Part shown: positions 9,425-18,925 of the stretch, piece after piece
Layout: every line of letters begins with the position of its first letter
Numbering within the stretch: position 1 is the stretch's first letter
Source of the DNA: Butyrivibrio sp. INlla14
GTDB taxonomy: Bacteria; Bacillota; Clostridia; Lachnospirales; Lachnospiraceae
Direction of reading: 5' to 3'
DNA length: 64,000 bases
Assembly: GCF_900102515.1 (NCBI RefSeq)
Contig: NZ_FMVS01000014.1
Coordinates: forward strand, 1-64,000
Notes under the pieces: model-generated
The model's input: only the letters and a program-made list of their open reading frames with translations
What the model was told of the DNA's origin: nothing
Database searches by the model: none
Translations under genes and position numbers: made by a program

Positions 9425-10084
9425 ATGATAGCAAACACTAAACCGATTGATAATCCAAAAGATAGATATATTGACTCCCTGAAGTATGCGCTCTATTGCA
9501 TCACACATCCGCTGGATGGCTTCTGGGATCTGACTCATGAAAAAAGAGGCACGATGGCAGCGGCTAATACGATTCTTTTCCTTACACTTTTGATAAGAGT
9601 CTTAAAACTCCGCTACACAAGCTTCATTTTCATAACTGTTTACTGGGAAGGCATCAACATCTTCCTGTATCTTGCAAGTATTCTTTTCCCACTGGCCCTT
9701 TGGGTAGTAGGAAACTGGGGACTGACAACACTGTTTGATGGAAAAGGTAAGCTGGGCCAGGTATACATGGCAACCTGCTACGCACTTACTCCTTATCCAC
9801 TTATCCAGTTCCCACTTATGATTTTTAGTAACTTCGTAACTGTTGAGGAAGCGGAATTCTACAGCGTAGTCAGTGCATTATCCCTTGTGTGGGCAGCACT
9901 TCTTGTCATCGCAGCTATGGGGCAGATCCACGAATACTCCGCTGGAAAGAATATTCTTTTCACAGTGGCAACACTGTTTGCAATGCTAGTCATGATCTTT
10001 ATTCTGATGATCTTCTTTAGCATGATTTCACAGGGAGTTGCATATTTCATTTCCCTGGCAAAAGAATTGATGTTCCGAATGTAG
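9425..10084 (+). CDS. Yip1-like multi-pass membrane protein
   Basis: A 219-aa membrane protein with about five hydrophobic segments and a conserved-looking N-terminal cytoplasmic part (YCITHPLDGFWDLTHEKRGT), the arrangement of bacterial Yip1-domain proteins. The ATG at 9425 follows GGGTGAG by 5 nt; a GTG at 9416 overlaps the previous stop and would use up that ribosome site, so I rejected it. It lies between the NHL and DUF5696 genes with almost no gaps, suggesting the three products form one membrane assembly. Function unknown. Confidence 0.75.
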   Translation: MIANTKPIDNPKDRYIDSLKYALYCITHPLDGFWDLTHEKRGTMAAANTILFLTLLIRVLKLRYTSFIFITVYWEGINIFLYLASILFPLALWVVGNWGLTTLFDGKGKLGQVYMATCYALTPYPLIQFPLMIFSNFVTVEEAEFYSVVSALSLVWAALLVIAAMGQIHEYSAGKNILFTVATLFAMLVMIFILMIFFSMISQGVAYFISLAKELMFRM

Positions 10085-10094
10085 GAATGAAGGG

Positions 10095-12710
10095 GTGACG
10101 AAGTTGAAAAAAGATAAGAACAAAGACACAAACAAAAAACTAAATCCAGTACTTCAGAAAATATGGAAGGCAGTTAAGCCACTTATTCCTTCTATAATAA
10201 TTGCTCTGATAATCGTGGGTGCGATAGTATATGTGGCTAACACCAAGGCTCCCACAGAGGTAAAAGAGGCAATTCCTCCCTATGCTTTTGGCGGCGGAGA
10301 GGAACCGGTAGTAGTAGATAACGGACAGCTCAAGCTTACAATGGATCCCAAGACCACAGAGTTTTCACTTGAGGTCAAGGACAGCGGCAAGGTTTGGTAT
10401 TCAAATCCCAAGGATGCTGCTGAGGATGAGAAAGCTCTTGATGATCAAAAGAACTTCCTCCAGTCTCCATTTATCATGTCCTACTCAATCACACAGGGAC
10501 TTGAGACAACTTATAACTCCTATGCATTCAGTGCTACAAACGGAATTTATGAGATTGTTCCTGGAGAGAATGAGATCAGAGTTAATTACTCACTTGGTAG
10601 TGTGGAAAAAGAGTTCACTATTCCACCAGTTCTTACAAAGACAAGATTTGAGCAGTTTACTGGTGCTATGGAGAAGAAAGATGTCGATTACATCAAGCAG
10701 TACTACAAAAAGTACGACATCAACAAGCTCACAGCCAAGGACAACAAAGATGAACTTCTTGCAAATTATCCTATTCTTGAGACAGAAGTAATATATGTTC
10801 TTCGTTCAGGAGCCAAGGAAAACGTAAGAAAGACACTTCAGGATAAGTTCGCAGCAGCAGGTTACACCTACGATGACTACACAGCAGATAAAGAACTTGA
10901 TCTTTCATCCAAGTCATCAGACACACCTATCTTTAACGCAAGCATCATTTACAAGCTTGATGGAAAAGATCTGGTAGTAGAGGTTCCTTTCTCAGATCTT
11001 GATTATGATCCTGAGACACCTATTTACACAATCACTCCTCTTCCATATTTCGGAGCAGGCGGACCAAACGATAAGGGCTTCATGGTTGTTCCAGAAGGCG
11101 GCGGAGCACTGATAAACTTTAATAACGGTAAGACATCACAGAGTAGTTACTACACCAACGTATATGGTTGGGACATGTGTCTTTCAAGAGACGCTGTAGT
11201 ACATAACACCAGAGCATACTACGGAGTATATGGTGTTTCAGAGGGAAATGATTCCTTCATCTGTATCCTTGAAAACGGCAGAGCTTATGCATCAATCCAG
11301 GCCGATGTTGCTGGCAAGAATCACAGCTACAACTTCGTAAATGCCAAGTACAGCATCTGCCAGAGAGAACAGTACGATGTTGGTGATATCGCAAACAGTG
11401 AGATTTACGAGTACATAACAGATCTTCCTGATGAGTCACTGGTTCAGAGATATTCATTTGTAAACTCAGGCAGCTACGTAGATATGGCCAAGAAATATGG
11501 CGAGTATCTCCAGAAAGAATATGCCGGATACCTTGATCTTGTAGATGATACAAGCACACCAGTAGCAATCGAAGTTATCGGATCTATCGATAAGGTAAAA
11601 CAGATTGTTGGTATTCCAGTATCAAGACCTTTAAAGCTTACAAGCTATGATGAAGCTTCTGAGATCATTACAGATCTTACAAACTCAGGAGTAACAAACA
11701 TGCACATCAAGATGGTTGGCTGGTGCAACGGCGGTGTCAACCAGAAGGTTCTTAGTAAGGTTAAGACAATACATGCTCTTGGCAGCAAAAAAGATCTGAC
11801 AAACATGGTAAGTGCTGCAGAGGCAAATGGAAATCAGGTATACCTCAACGGTATCACACAGTACGCTTTTGATAGTAACTTACTTGATGGATTCTTCTCT
11901 TACAGAGATGCAGCAAAGCTTATCAGTAAAGAAAGAGCTGAGCTCTATGCTTACAGTAACGTAACATACTCAGAAAGAGAAAATTCAGATAACAGATACT
12001 ACCTGCTTCACACAGATATCGCCGGTAAGTATTCAGACAACCTGGTTAAGGCAGCACAGAAGTATGGCGCTGGAGCATCATTTGATGATCTTGGAATGGA
12101 TCTTTCATCTGATTTCTACAGAAAGAATATGAACTCTCGTGAGGCAGTTCTTAACAAACAGGTTGAGCAGCTTAAGAATTACAACGACAACGGAACCCCA
12201 GTAATGATCAACATGGGTAACGATTATGCAGTTCCTTTTGCAAAGATGGTTACAAGAATGGATCTTAGAGGTTCAGAGTACACAATACTTGATGAGTGTA
12301 TTCCTTTCTTCCAGCTGGCTATCCACGGAAGAGTAGATTACACAGGAAGACCTGTAAATACATGTGGAAACATGGAAAACGAAGTCCTTTACTCAGCAGA
12401 GTACGGCGCAGGCCTTTGCTTCGAAGTAATGAAAGAAAGTTCTTTTGCAACACAGAAGACACTTTACACCCAGTACTATGGTGCATACTACGATGCAATG
12501 AAGGACAACATTTTAGCTATCTACACCAGATACAACAACGAACTTGGTCACACCTTCAATCAGGAAATGGTTGGACATGAAAACATAAATGCAGACGTTT
12601 CCTGCACAGAATATGCAGATGGAACAAAGGTTTATGTAAACTATGGTTACAGTGAGTACACAGTTGGTGGAGTCAAGGTTCCAGCAAGAGACTATGTTGT
12701 AACAAGATAA
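10095..12710 (+). CDS. DUF5696-type membrane-anchored protein
   Basis: An 871-aa protein with one membrane helix near residues 35-57 and a large extracellular part. It begins as beta-rich sequence and passes into a region resembling a glycosidase-like TIM barrel (around residues 470-780, including GASFDDLGMDLSSDF and a later MDLRGSEYTILDECIPFFQ). I assign it to the DUF5696 family by its length and its position beside NHL/Yip1/CUT1 genes. Acidic residues such as the Asp pair in FDDLGMD could be catalytic but this is not shown. GTG at 10095 is the longest start; a TTG at 10104 fits the AAGGGGTGA ribosome site better. Confidence 0.75.
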   Translation: MTKLKKDKNKDTNKKLNPVLQKIWKAVKPLIPSIIIALIIVGAIVYVANTKAPTEVKEAIPPYAFGGGEEPVVVDNGQLKLTMDPKTTEFSLEVKDSGKVWYSNPKDAAEDEKALDDQKNFLQSPFIMSYSITQGLETTYNSYAFSATNGIYEIVPGENEIRVNYSLGSVEKEFTIPPVLTKTRFEQFTGAMEKKDVDYIKQYYKKYDINKLTAKDNKDELLANYPILETEVIYVLRSGAKENVRKTLQDKFAAAGYTYDDYTADKELDLSSKSSDTPIFNASIIYKLDGKDLVVEVPFSDLDYDPETPIYTITPLPYFGAGGPNDKGFMVVPEGGGALINFNNGKTSQSSYYTNVYGWDMCLSRDAVVHNTRAYYGVYGVSEGNDSFICILENGRAYASIQADVAGKNHSYNFVNAKYSICQREQYDVGDIANSEIYEYITDLPDESLVQRYSFVNSGSYVDMAKKYGEYLQKEYAGYLDLVDDTSTPVAIEVIGSIDKVKQIVGIPVSRPLKLTSYDEASEIITDLTNSGVTNMHIKMVGWCNGGVNQKVLSKVKTIHALGSKKDLTNMVSAAEANGNQVYLNGITQYAFDSNLLDGFFSYRDAAKLISKERAELYAYSNVTYSERENSDNRYYLLHTDIAGKYSDNLVKAAQKYGAGASFDDLGMDLSSDFYRKNMNSREAVLNKQVEQLKNYNDNGTPVMINMGNDYAVPFAKMVTRMDLRGSEYTILDECIPFFQLAIHGRVDYTGRPVNTCGNMENEVLYSAEYGAGLCFEVMKESSFATQKTLYTQYYGAYYDAMKDNILAIYTRYNNELGHTFNQEMVGHENINADVSCTEYADGTKVYVNYGYSEYTVGGVKVPARDYVVTR

Positions 12711-12724
12711 GAGAGGCATTTATC

Positions 12725-13633
12725 ATGAGTAAGCAGAAAAACAAATTAGCCGGCTTGCAAAAGCGTAAGGCATTATCGGGATATCTTTTCATATCTCCGT
12801 TCATAATCGGCTTTTTGGTCTTTATGGTCAAGCCACTGTTTGAGTCATGTTACATGAGTTTCTGCCAGGTTGATCTTGCAGCAGGACAGGTTACAAAGAC
12901 TCTTAATGGAATTACAAACTACATATTTGCATTCAGGGTAGACCCAGAGTACAACAGATTGCTCTGGGAGGAGCTTACCAGAATGATGGTATACTCCCTG
13001 GCAATCATAGTATTCAGCTTCTTCGTAGCTTTGATACTTAACCAGAAGTTCAAGGGAAGAGCACTTGTAAGAGCAATATTCTTCCTGCCAGTTATCCTTT
13101 CATCTGGTGTTATCGTTGGACTTGAGTCTAACAACCAGCTTATGGACCAGCTTGCAAGCACTATCGAACAGACAACAAGCGGCATCAGCGTAACAGATGC
13201 CCTTGAGACGATCCTTAGAACTGCAGGCGTCGGTGTAAGAGCTTATGAACAGGTCTTCGAAGTAATTGATAACATCTATGATGTAGCACTTGCTTCCGGT
13301 ATTCAGATCATCATCTTCCTTTCAGGACTTCAGACAATCTCATCAAGTATGTATGAAGCCGCTGATATCGAAGGATGTACAAAGTGGGAGAGCCTTTGGA
13401 AGATCACCTTCCCAATGATCAGCTCACTGTTCCTTGTAAACTGGATCTACACAGTTGTTGATTTCTGTATGAGATCAGATAACGAAGTAATCACAAAGAT
13501 CCAGAAGGTTATGATCGACCAGCAGCAATACGGAAATGCATCAGCAATGTCCTGGATATACTTCCTGTTGGTACTTGCTTTTGTAGGAGTTACATCATTC
13601 TTCATATCTAAGAGGGTTTATTACTATGACTAA
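12725..13633 (+). CDS. CUT1 sugar ABC transporter permease, second system (LplB type)
   Basis: A 302-aa permease with six or so membrane segments and an EAA loop near residue 215 (EAADIEGCTKWESLWKITFP). A hydrophilic stretch at ~135-180 between membrane segments is longer than in the first-system permease and may be an external loop. The ATG at 12725 has AGAGAGG upstream. It starts a second permease pair within the same run of genes; the partner overlaps its 3' end. Confidence 0.9.
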   Translation: MSKQKNKLAGLQKRKALSGYLFISPFIIGFLVFMVKPLFESCYMSFCQVDLAAGQVTKTLNGITNYIFAFRVDPEYNRLLWEELTRMMVYSLAIIVFSFFVALILNQKFKGRALVRAIFFLPVILSSGVIVGLESNNQLMDQLASTIEQTTSGISVTDALETILRTAGVGVRAYEQVFEVIDNIYDVALASGIQIIIFLSGLQTISSSMYEAADIEGCTKWESLWKITFPMISSLFLVNWIYTVVDFCMRSDNEVITKIQKVMIDQQQYGNASAMSWIYFLLVLAFVGVTSFFISKRVYYYD

Positions 13634-14636
13634 TATGGAATCAAAAACAGGATATAAAAAGTTAACATTTTGGGAAAGAAATAGACTCTCAGGTGGCTAC
13701 CTTCTAAAGAAGGTAATAATGGAATGGGGAGTAAGCATTGTTAGGTTCATACTTTTGTTTGGTATGTGTTTCCTTATCCTCCAGCCTATCTTAAACAAAA
13801 TCTCTGTCAGCTTTATGACAGAAAAAGACCTTTATAACCCGATAGTTATTTCAATTCCTGAACACTTTACAACAGGTAACTACAGACTCGCAGCAGAGCT
13901 TATGAGCTACAAGCAGGCAGTAATGAATTCACTTCTTATCTCCCTGACAATCGCTGCTCTTCAGATTGCAGTATGTACTCTGGTTGGATATGGATTTGCC
14001 AGATTCGAGTTCCCTTTAAAGAAATTCTGGTTTGCAATGGTTATTCTTGTAATCCTTATTCCACCACAGACAATCGCCAGCTCACTGCACCTTCACTTCA
14101 GATATTTTGATATCCTTGGAATCTTCAAGCTTATCAATGGAGAGGGCATCAACCTTCGTGGTTCAAAGATTCCTTACTATCTGATGAGCGCAGGCTGTAT
14201 GGGACTTAAGAACGGTCTTTACATTTACATGATCCGTCAGTACTTCCGTAACATCCCTGGAGACCTTGAAGAGGCTGCATATGTAGACGGCTGCGGAACA
14301 CTAAAGACCTTCATCAGAATCATGCTTCCACAGGCTAAGCCAATTATCACATCTTGCTTCTTATTTGCATTTGTATGGCAGTGGACAGACGGATTTTACT
14401 CCAGAATGTTCCTTGGAAATACCAAGCTTGTCAGCACAGCTCTTTCAAGAATCGTAGATAGCCTTGGTGCTTACATCCAGCGTATCAACGGAGTTAAGAC
14501 AACAATTTCAATAGCATATTCAAACTGTATCCTGGCAACAGGTACACTCATGATCATCGTACCACTTATCGTCCTCTACCTCTTCGCACAGCGCTCCTTC
14601 GTAGAAAGCATCAGTGCGACGGGTATAAAGATGTGA
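13626..14636 (+). CDS. CUT1 sugar ABC transporter permease, second system (MalG type)
   Basis: A 336-aa permease whose ATG overlaps the preceding gene by 8 bp, implying translational coupling. It has about six membrane segments and the EAA loop near residue 220 (EEAAYVDGCGTLKTFIRIML). The extra ~40 N-terminal residues before the first helix distinguish it from the first-system permease. It probably pairs with the lipoprotein encoded after the palindromic gap. Confidence 0.92.
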   Translation: MTNMESKTGYKKLTFWERNRLSGGYLLKKVIMEWGVSIVRFILLFGMCFLILQPILNKISVSFMTEKDLYNPIVISIPEHFTTGNYRLAAELMSYKQAVMNSLLISLTIAALQIAVCTLVGYGFARFEFPLKKFWFAMVILVILIPPQTIASSLHLHFRYFDILGIFKLINGEGINLRGSKIPYYLMSAGCMGLKNGLYIYMIRQYFRNIPGDLEEAAYVDGCGTLKTFIRIMLPQAKPIITSCFLFAFVWQWTDGFYSRMFLGNTKLVSTALSRIVDSLGAYIQRINGVKTTISIAYSNCILATGTLMIIVPLIVLYLFAQRSFVESISATGIKM

Positions 14637-14822
14637 GCGATAAAGAGACGAGAAGTTTCAAGCATGCATGCTCGCATGCATATGCTTGAAACCTCGAGGA
14701 TCGAACGTACATGAGGAAAAAAGATATGCGAGTGTAGCGAGCATAGCGATTTCCGAATGTACGTAGCATGGCGAGAACGCGAAGCGTGGAGCCATGCGCC
14801 ATATCGCGAACGAAGTAAACTA
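14637..14822. repeat. Palindrome-rich intergenic element
   Basis: About 185 bp directly after the last permease gene. It has a 38-nt hairpin (14655-14692, perfect 11-bp outer stem GTTTCAAGCAT/ATGCTTGAAAC). A second hairpin lies at 14766-14797 (GCATGGC/GCCATGC) inside wider pairings (GTACAT 14707-14712 with ATGTAC 14757-14762). Short runs such as GCGAG and GCGAAGCG recur. It has no coding potential and resembles REP-type extragenic elements. It may stabilise or end the upstream operon mRNA. Confidence 0.6.
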
Positions 14823-14890
14823 GCAATGCAAGTCTAACAAGTTTAGCAATATTTGAGAATTTTCTTTCTTTTTTAGCAATAGTTGGTTAT

Positions 14891-14936
14891 CGGAAAACCA
14901 TGCAAAAAACTATAATAAAAGTTAAGATGTTTTCCG
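14891..14936 (+). promoter_or_regulatory. TATAAT flanked by an inverted repeat before the second binding protein
   Basis: TATAAT at 14911-14916 lies between CGGAAAAC (14891-14898) and GTTTTCCG (14929-14936), an 8-bp perfect inverted repeat. No good -35 is present at the usual distance. The arrangement suggests a regulated promoter with operator half-sites on both sides of the -10, giving the binding protein its own start. This is inference. Confidence 0.35.
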
Positions 14937-14981
14937 TTAAACATATCCTAAGGGGATTACATTAACAAGGAGGATTAGAGT

Positions 14982-16472
14982 ATGAGAAAGTCTCTAACAA
15001 CAAAAGCAACAGCTGCTATCGCAGCAGCAGCTATGCTCACAAGCATGGCAGGATGCGGCGCTCAGACAGAAGCTCCAGCATCAACAGATTCTCAGCAGCC
15101 AGCTGAGACAACAACAGAAACAGCTACTGCAGAAGCATCTACAGAAACTGCAGCAGCAGAGGAAACTACATCTGACGAATATGATCCATATCAGATCATC
15201 ACAGATGCAGACGGCAACCCAATCGACCTCGGCGGAATGGAAATCATTATCCGTGACTGGTGGTCAGGCGATGAGGCAGAGCCTCAGAACGACTATGAAG
15301 AATCTCTTAAGAACTACAGAGATTGGCTTCAGGAGACATACAACTTCACAATGAAGTCACAGGCTATGTCAGACTGGGGTTCAACACCTACAGACTTCGT
15401 AGACTATGCTACAACAGGTGGCGATGAGAACTACATCTTCACACTTCGTGATGATCCAGCTATCACATCTGCTATGGCTAACGGCCTTATGTATGACCTT
15501 TCAACACTTGATTGCCTTGATTTCTCACAGGACAAGTTCCAGAGAAACCTTCTCCATGAGCAGTATGCTAAGGGAGATGCTATCTATGCTATGTTCGCTG
15601 GATATTCAGAGGCAAGAACTGGTGTATACTTCAACAAGAGAATCCTTACAGAAGCTGGTATCGATCCTGATTCAATCTATGATATGCAGGCAGATGGAAC
15701 ATGGACATGGGATAAGTTCGAAGAACTTCTTTCAAAGGTTCAGCAGGATAAGGACAACGATGGTACAGTAGATATCTATGGTCTTACACTTAACGAAGGT
15801 GTTATGACAACAGAAGCTGTATTCTCAAACGGCGGTTCTTACATCGATAAGGATGCAAGCGGCAAGTTCGTTTACAACCTTGAGTCTCCTGAGACACTTG
15901 AAGCTCTTGAGTGGACAGTAAGCATCTTTGATAAGTATGATGCAGAAGTTGCTAACCCAGAGGGCGCTGAGTGGGATTACTACAAAGAGCAGTTCCTTAA
16001 CGGTCAGGCAGCATTCCTTGTAGAGGATGAGTATGCAGGATGCCCTGGTAACTTCCTTGAGGATATGCAGGATGAAATTGGTTTCGTAATGTTCCCTAAG
16101 GGACCTAAGATGAACGACTACATCAACGTTTGGTCAAACAACCCAGTTGCTATCCCAGCTTGCTATGATGCTGAGAAGGCTTGGAAGCTTGCATTTGCTT
16201 GGAACCTCTGGACAAACGCTCCTGATGCTGAGTACGTTGATTACAACGGATACATCTCAACAGCTAGAAACGGTAAGTTCGATGAGAGAGCAGTTGATGA
16301 GACAATCACAATGATGACTGAGAAGGGTACAGTTGCATTCCACGGAATGGTTCCTAACCTTAACCTTGGTTCAGACTTCGTATGGAACATCGGACCTGGC
16401 GCTGTAGTATCAGAGCAGGTTGAAGCTATCCGTGACACATGGAAGGCTTATGTTGACGAAGCTAACAAATAA
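14982..16472 (+). CDS. Sugar ABC transporter substrate-binding lipoprotein (family 1)
   Basis: A 496-aa extracellular binding protein. The signal ends in MLTSMAGC (Cys25), followed by a Thr/Ala/Glu-rich linker to about residue 65. The rest has solute-binding family 1 features (YFNKRILTEAGIDPDS, and TWTWDKFEELLSKVQQDKDN followed by a DNDG-type loop). Start is supported by AAGGAGG about 9 nt upstream. Codon choice is highly regular (GCT, GAC, CTT), which suggests strong expression. It sits 345 bp after the second permease pair with its own control region and a terminator just downstream, so it is probably transcribed separately and in excess. Confidence 0.93.
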   Translation: MRKSLTTKATAAIAAAAMLTSMAGCGAQTEAPASTDSQQPAETTTETATAEASTETAAAEETTSDEYDPYQIITDADGNPIDLGGMEIIIRDWWSGDEAEPQNDYEESLKNYRDWLQETYNFTMKSQAMSDWGSTPTDFVDYATTGGDENYIFTLRDDPAITSAMANGLMYDLSTLDCLDFSQDKFQRNLLHEQYAKGDAIYAMFAGYSEARTGVYFNKRILTEAGIDPDSIYDMQADGTWTWDKFEELLSKVQQDKDNDGTVDIYGLTLNEGVMTTEAVFSNGGSYIDKDASGKFVYNLESPETLEALEWTVSIFDKYDAEVANPEGAEWDYYKEQFLNGQAAFLVEDEYAGCPGNFLEDMQDEIGFVMFPKGPKMNDYINVWSNNPVAIPACYDAEKAWKLAFAWNLWTNAPDAEYVDYNGYISTARNGKFDERAVDETITMMTEKGTVAFHGMVPNLNLGSDFVWNIGPGAVVSEQVEAIRDTWKAYVDEANK

Positions 16473-16491
16473 TTAAAACTGATATGTTTTT

Positions 16492-16523
16492 GGGGCGGCG
16501 TTTTGGCGCCGCTCCATTTTTTT
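16492..16523 (+). terminator. Rho-independent terminator after the binding-protein gene
   Basis: GC-rich stem (GGGGCGGCG at 16492-16500 with CGCCGCTCC at 16507-16515, one G-T pair), followed by a run of seven T. It separates the abundant binding protein from the esterase gene. Confidence 0.9.
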
Positions 16524-16584
16524 ACCTTTTTTTACCTATTTTCACAGATAATTTGAAGAAAGCTTTTATGGGAAGGTATTCGTA

Positions 16585-18327
16585 ATGGGAACGGAAGAAG
16601 TTAGAGGACCCAAGGCACCTAAGGATCCTATCAAGAAAAAACCATTTTTCTTTATCATGCAGGGAAAAGATATATACGGTGCACCTCAGCCAGACGGCAG
16701 AGGAATACAGTTTATTTATGAGAGTGACGGAAGACTCATAAATGCAGCCAGACTTTCTGGAAATATTACTGATGATTACATGTTAGAACTCCTTAAGACC
16801 ACAGAGGGCTTTAGGAAAATGGTACACTCGATCGGAGTTAGTGTATCCAGCAGAGTTCCAGATGAAAAGGTAAGATTTGTTTTTCAGATGTATGGAGAAA
16901 CACAGACAGATCCAACATCCACACAGATTACTCTGGACTTTGAAACTGATGGAATGGAAAGAATCATCAAGATGTCAGATGTTGACTGGAAGGCTTCCGA
17001 CAAGGAGCCTGGCCAGATCAGATTTGAATTTCCGGAACCTGGAATTCAGGCATCTGTAGATGTTAGATTTTATTTGAATAATGGATTTGTAGCTCCAATC
17101 CAGCCTATTGATACAATGGTTGATTTTGCATCTAAGGGTTATAAGGAAATGATTGGCCGAAGCCTTATGCAAACAGGTAACACAGCAAGACTTGAAAAAG
17201 TTCTTCAGAAGGCTGGAAAGGGAGAGGACGTATGTCTTGCCTTTATAGGAGGCTCAATAACACAGGGAGCAGGTGCTATTCCCATCCATGAAAAGTGTTA
17301 TCCAAGGCTTTTTGCAGAGACCTTTGAAAAGAAATACACAAATGGCGGAAAAGTTGATTTTATTAAGGCTGGTGTAGGCGGAACACCTTCTGAGCTTGGT
17401 ATGTGCAGGTTTGAAAGAGATATTCTCCGCCAGGGCGCCAAGCAGCCAGACCTTATTGTAATAGAATTTGCTGTAAATGATGAAGGAGATGAAACAAAGG
17501 GCGTATGCTATGAGAGCCTTGTAAGAAAGGCCCTTGCACTTCCATGGAAGCCAGCGGTAGTTCTTTTGTTTGCAGTCTTTTCTTTTGACTGGAATCTTCA
17601 GGACAGACTCGGACCAGTAGGAGTTCGCTATGACCTTCCTATGGTCAGCATCATGGATGCAGTTACACCTCAGTTTACACTTCTTCCAAACGATGGAAGA
17701 ATCATATCCAAAAACCAGTTCTTCTATGACCAGTTCCATCCTAGTAACCTTGGACACCAGGTCATGAGCGACTGCCTCATCAATCTTGTTGATGAAGTAA
17801 ATGGAAAAGCTGTAAGTGAGAGCTTTAGCCTTGATGAAAAGGAACTTGATAAGATCACACCTGTCATCGGCGCTGATTTTGAGAAGGTTGAACTTGTTGA
17901 TAAACATGAACTCAAGAGATTATCAAAAAAATACCACATTACTCTTATGAGTGAAGGCTCCTTTAACAGCGAAGACAAAGAACTTCAGATGGTTGAAATG
18001 GACAAGAAGATCGAGCCTGTAGCTGAGCTCCCATACAACTGGGCACATGCTAGTACAGAAAATGATCCTTTCAGATTAAAGCTCACCTGTAGCAAGCTCC
18101 TCCTCCTCTTCAAGGATTCAGGAAGCACAGCCTACGGCACAGCAGAAGTCTATGTTGATGGCAAGAAGGTTATGGATGCCGATCCACTCAAGGTTGGCTG
18201 GACTCACTGCAACGCAGTAATCCTCTTTAACGAGAAGGAATCTGCAAGTCATATTGTAGAGATTTGCATGGCTAAAGGCCACGAAGACAAGAAGTTTACT
18301 ATCCTTGGATTTGGGGTAGTGGAATAA
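16585..18327 (+). CDS. SGNH/GDSL hydrolase (probable carbohydrate esterase)
   Basis: A 580-aa protein with no signal peptide. An N-terminal beta-rich region (~1-200) precedes an SGNH domain: nucleophile Ser224 in FIGGSITQGAG, a Gly block (GVGGTPSELG), an Asn block (EFAVNDEGDE) and the Asp382-x-x-His385 pair in DQFHPSNLGH. A C-terminal beta-rich domain follows. Esterases of this build remove acetyl groups from plant polysaccharides, and an intracellular acetylxylooligosaccharide esterase would suit this locus; the substrate is inference. GGGAAGG lies before the ATG. Confidence 0.8.
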   Translation: MGTEEVRGPKAPKDPIKKKPFFFIMQGKDIYGAPQPDGRGIQFIYESDGRLINAARLSGNITDDYMLELLKTTEGFRKMVHSIGVSVSSRVPDEKVRFVFQMYGETQTDPTSTQITLDFETDGMERIIKMSDVDWKASDKEPGQIRFEFPEPGIQASVDVRFYLNNGFVAPIQPIDTMVDFASKGYKEMIGRSLMQTGNTARLEKVLQKAGKGEDVCLAFIGGSITQGAGAIPIHEKCYPRLFAETFEKKYTNGGKVDFIKAGVGGTPSELGMCRFERDILRQGAKQPDLIVIEFAVNDEGDETKGVCYESLVRKALALPWKPAVVLLFAVFSFDWNLQDRLGPVGVRYDLPMVSIMDAVTPQFTLLPNDGRIISKNQFFYDQFHPSNLGHQVMSDCLINLVDEVNGKAVSESFSLDEKELDKITPVIGADFEKVELVDKHELKRLSKKYHITLMSEGSFNSEDKELQMVEMDKKIEPVAELPYNWAHASTENDPFRLKLTCSKLLLLFKDSGSTAYGTAEVYVDGKKVMDADPLKVGWTHCNAVILFNEKESASHIVEICMAKGHEDKKFTILGFGVVE

Positions 18328-18372
18328 TTGCGCATTAAGGATTTGAGAGAGTATTTGAGAGTATTTATAGTT

Positions 18373-18412
18373 CCCCGGGAGGCCTGCATTTGTTGGCTTC
18401 TCGGGGATTTTT
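18373..18412 (+). terminator. Rho-independent terminator after SGNH gene
   Basis: Twelve-bp stem (CCCCGGGAGGCC at 18373-18384 with GGCTTCTCGGGG at 18395-18406, two G-T pairs) followed by ATTTTT. Ends the utilisation locus. Confidence 0.85.
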
Positions 18413-18727
18413 ATATGCAAGTTAGGGTAAAGTAGATTTGCATATAAGACCTCACGAAGGGCCGTGAGACTGTGGCTTATACGAAATGCTCGGCTAAGGA
18501 GGGTTTCGTGTAAGAGGGAGATTTGGAGGGCTTATACGAAAAGCGCAGCAAGCATTACTTTCGTGTAAGCTACAATTTCAGGCTCCTCAGAACACCTTAT
18601 ATGCAAGTTAGGGTAAAGTAGATTTGCATATAAGACCTCACGAAAGGCCAAGGAGTAGTGGCTTACATGAAACGAACGGCACAAGACGTTTTCGTATAAG
18701 TGGTAGATTTGAAGGGCTTACACGAAA
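18411..18727. repeat. Hairpin repeat array, copy 1
   Basis: Two tandem copies of a compound repeat. Element A is a 10-bp perfect inverted repeat, TTATATGCAA...TTGCATATAA (18411-18447 and 18598-18633), with a conserved loop GTTAGGGTAAAGTAGA. Element B is an 11-bp near-perfect inverted repeat, CTTATACGAAA...TTTCGTGTAAG (18476-18514, 18531-18569, 18662-18700). A lone B arm remains at 18717-18727. G-T exchanges keep the stems paired, suggesting selection at the RNA level. The rest of the 18328-18925 gap holds no gene. A related array lies at 22188-22512. Confidence 0.8.
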
Positions 18728-18925
18728 AACAAGAATACCTAAAATTCATATTTGACAAAAGCCAAAATTCATTGTTATAATTCTCACCATCGTCTAAGTA
18801 ATATCTTAGAAAGTGCAGTCCCATTCGGACATTCAAGCGCACTAACTCACAAATAATATTTGCAACAAGTAAGACATGGACTGGACATAATTTAGATCTA
18901 GCCGCGCCATCAGAAAGGAATCAAA

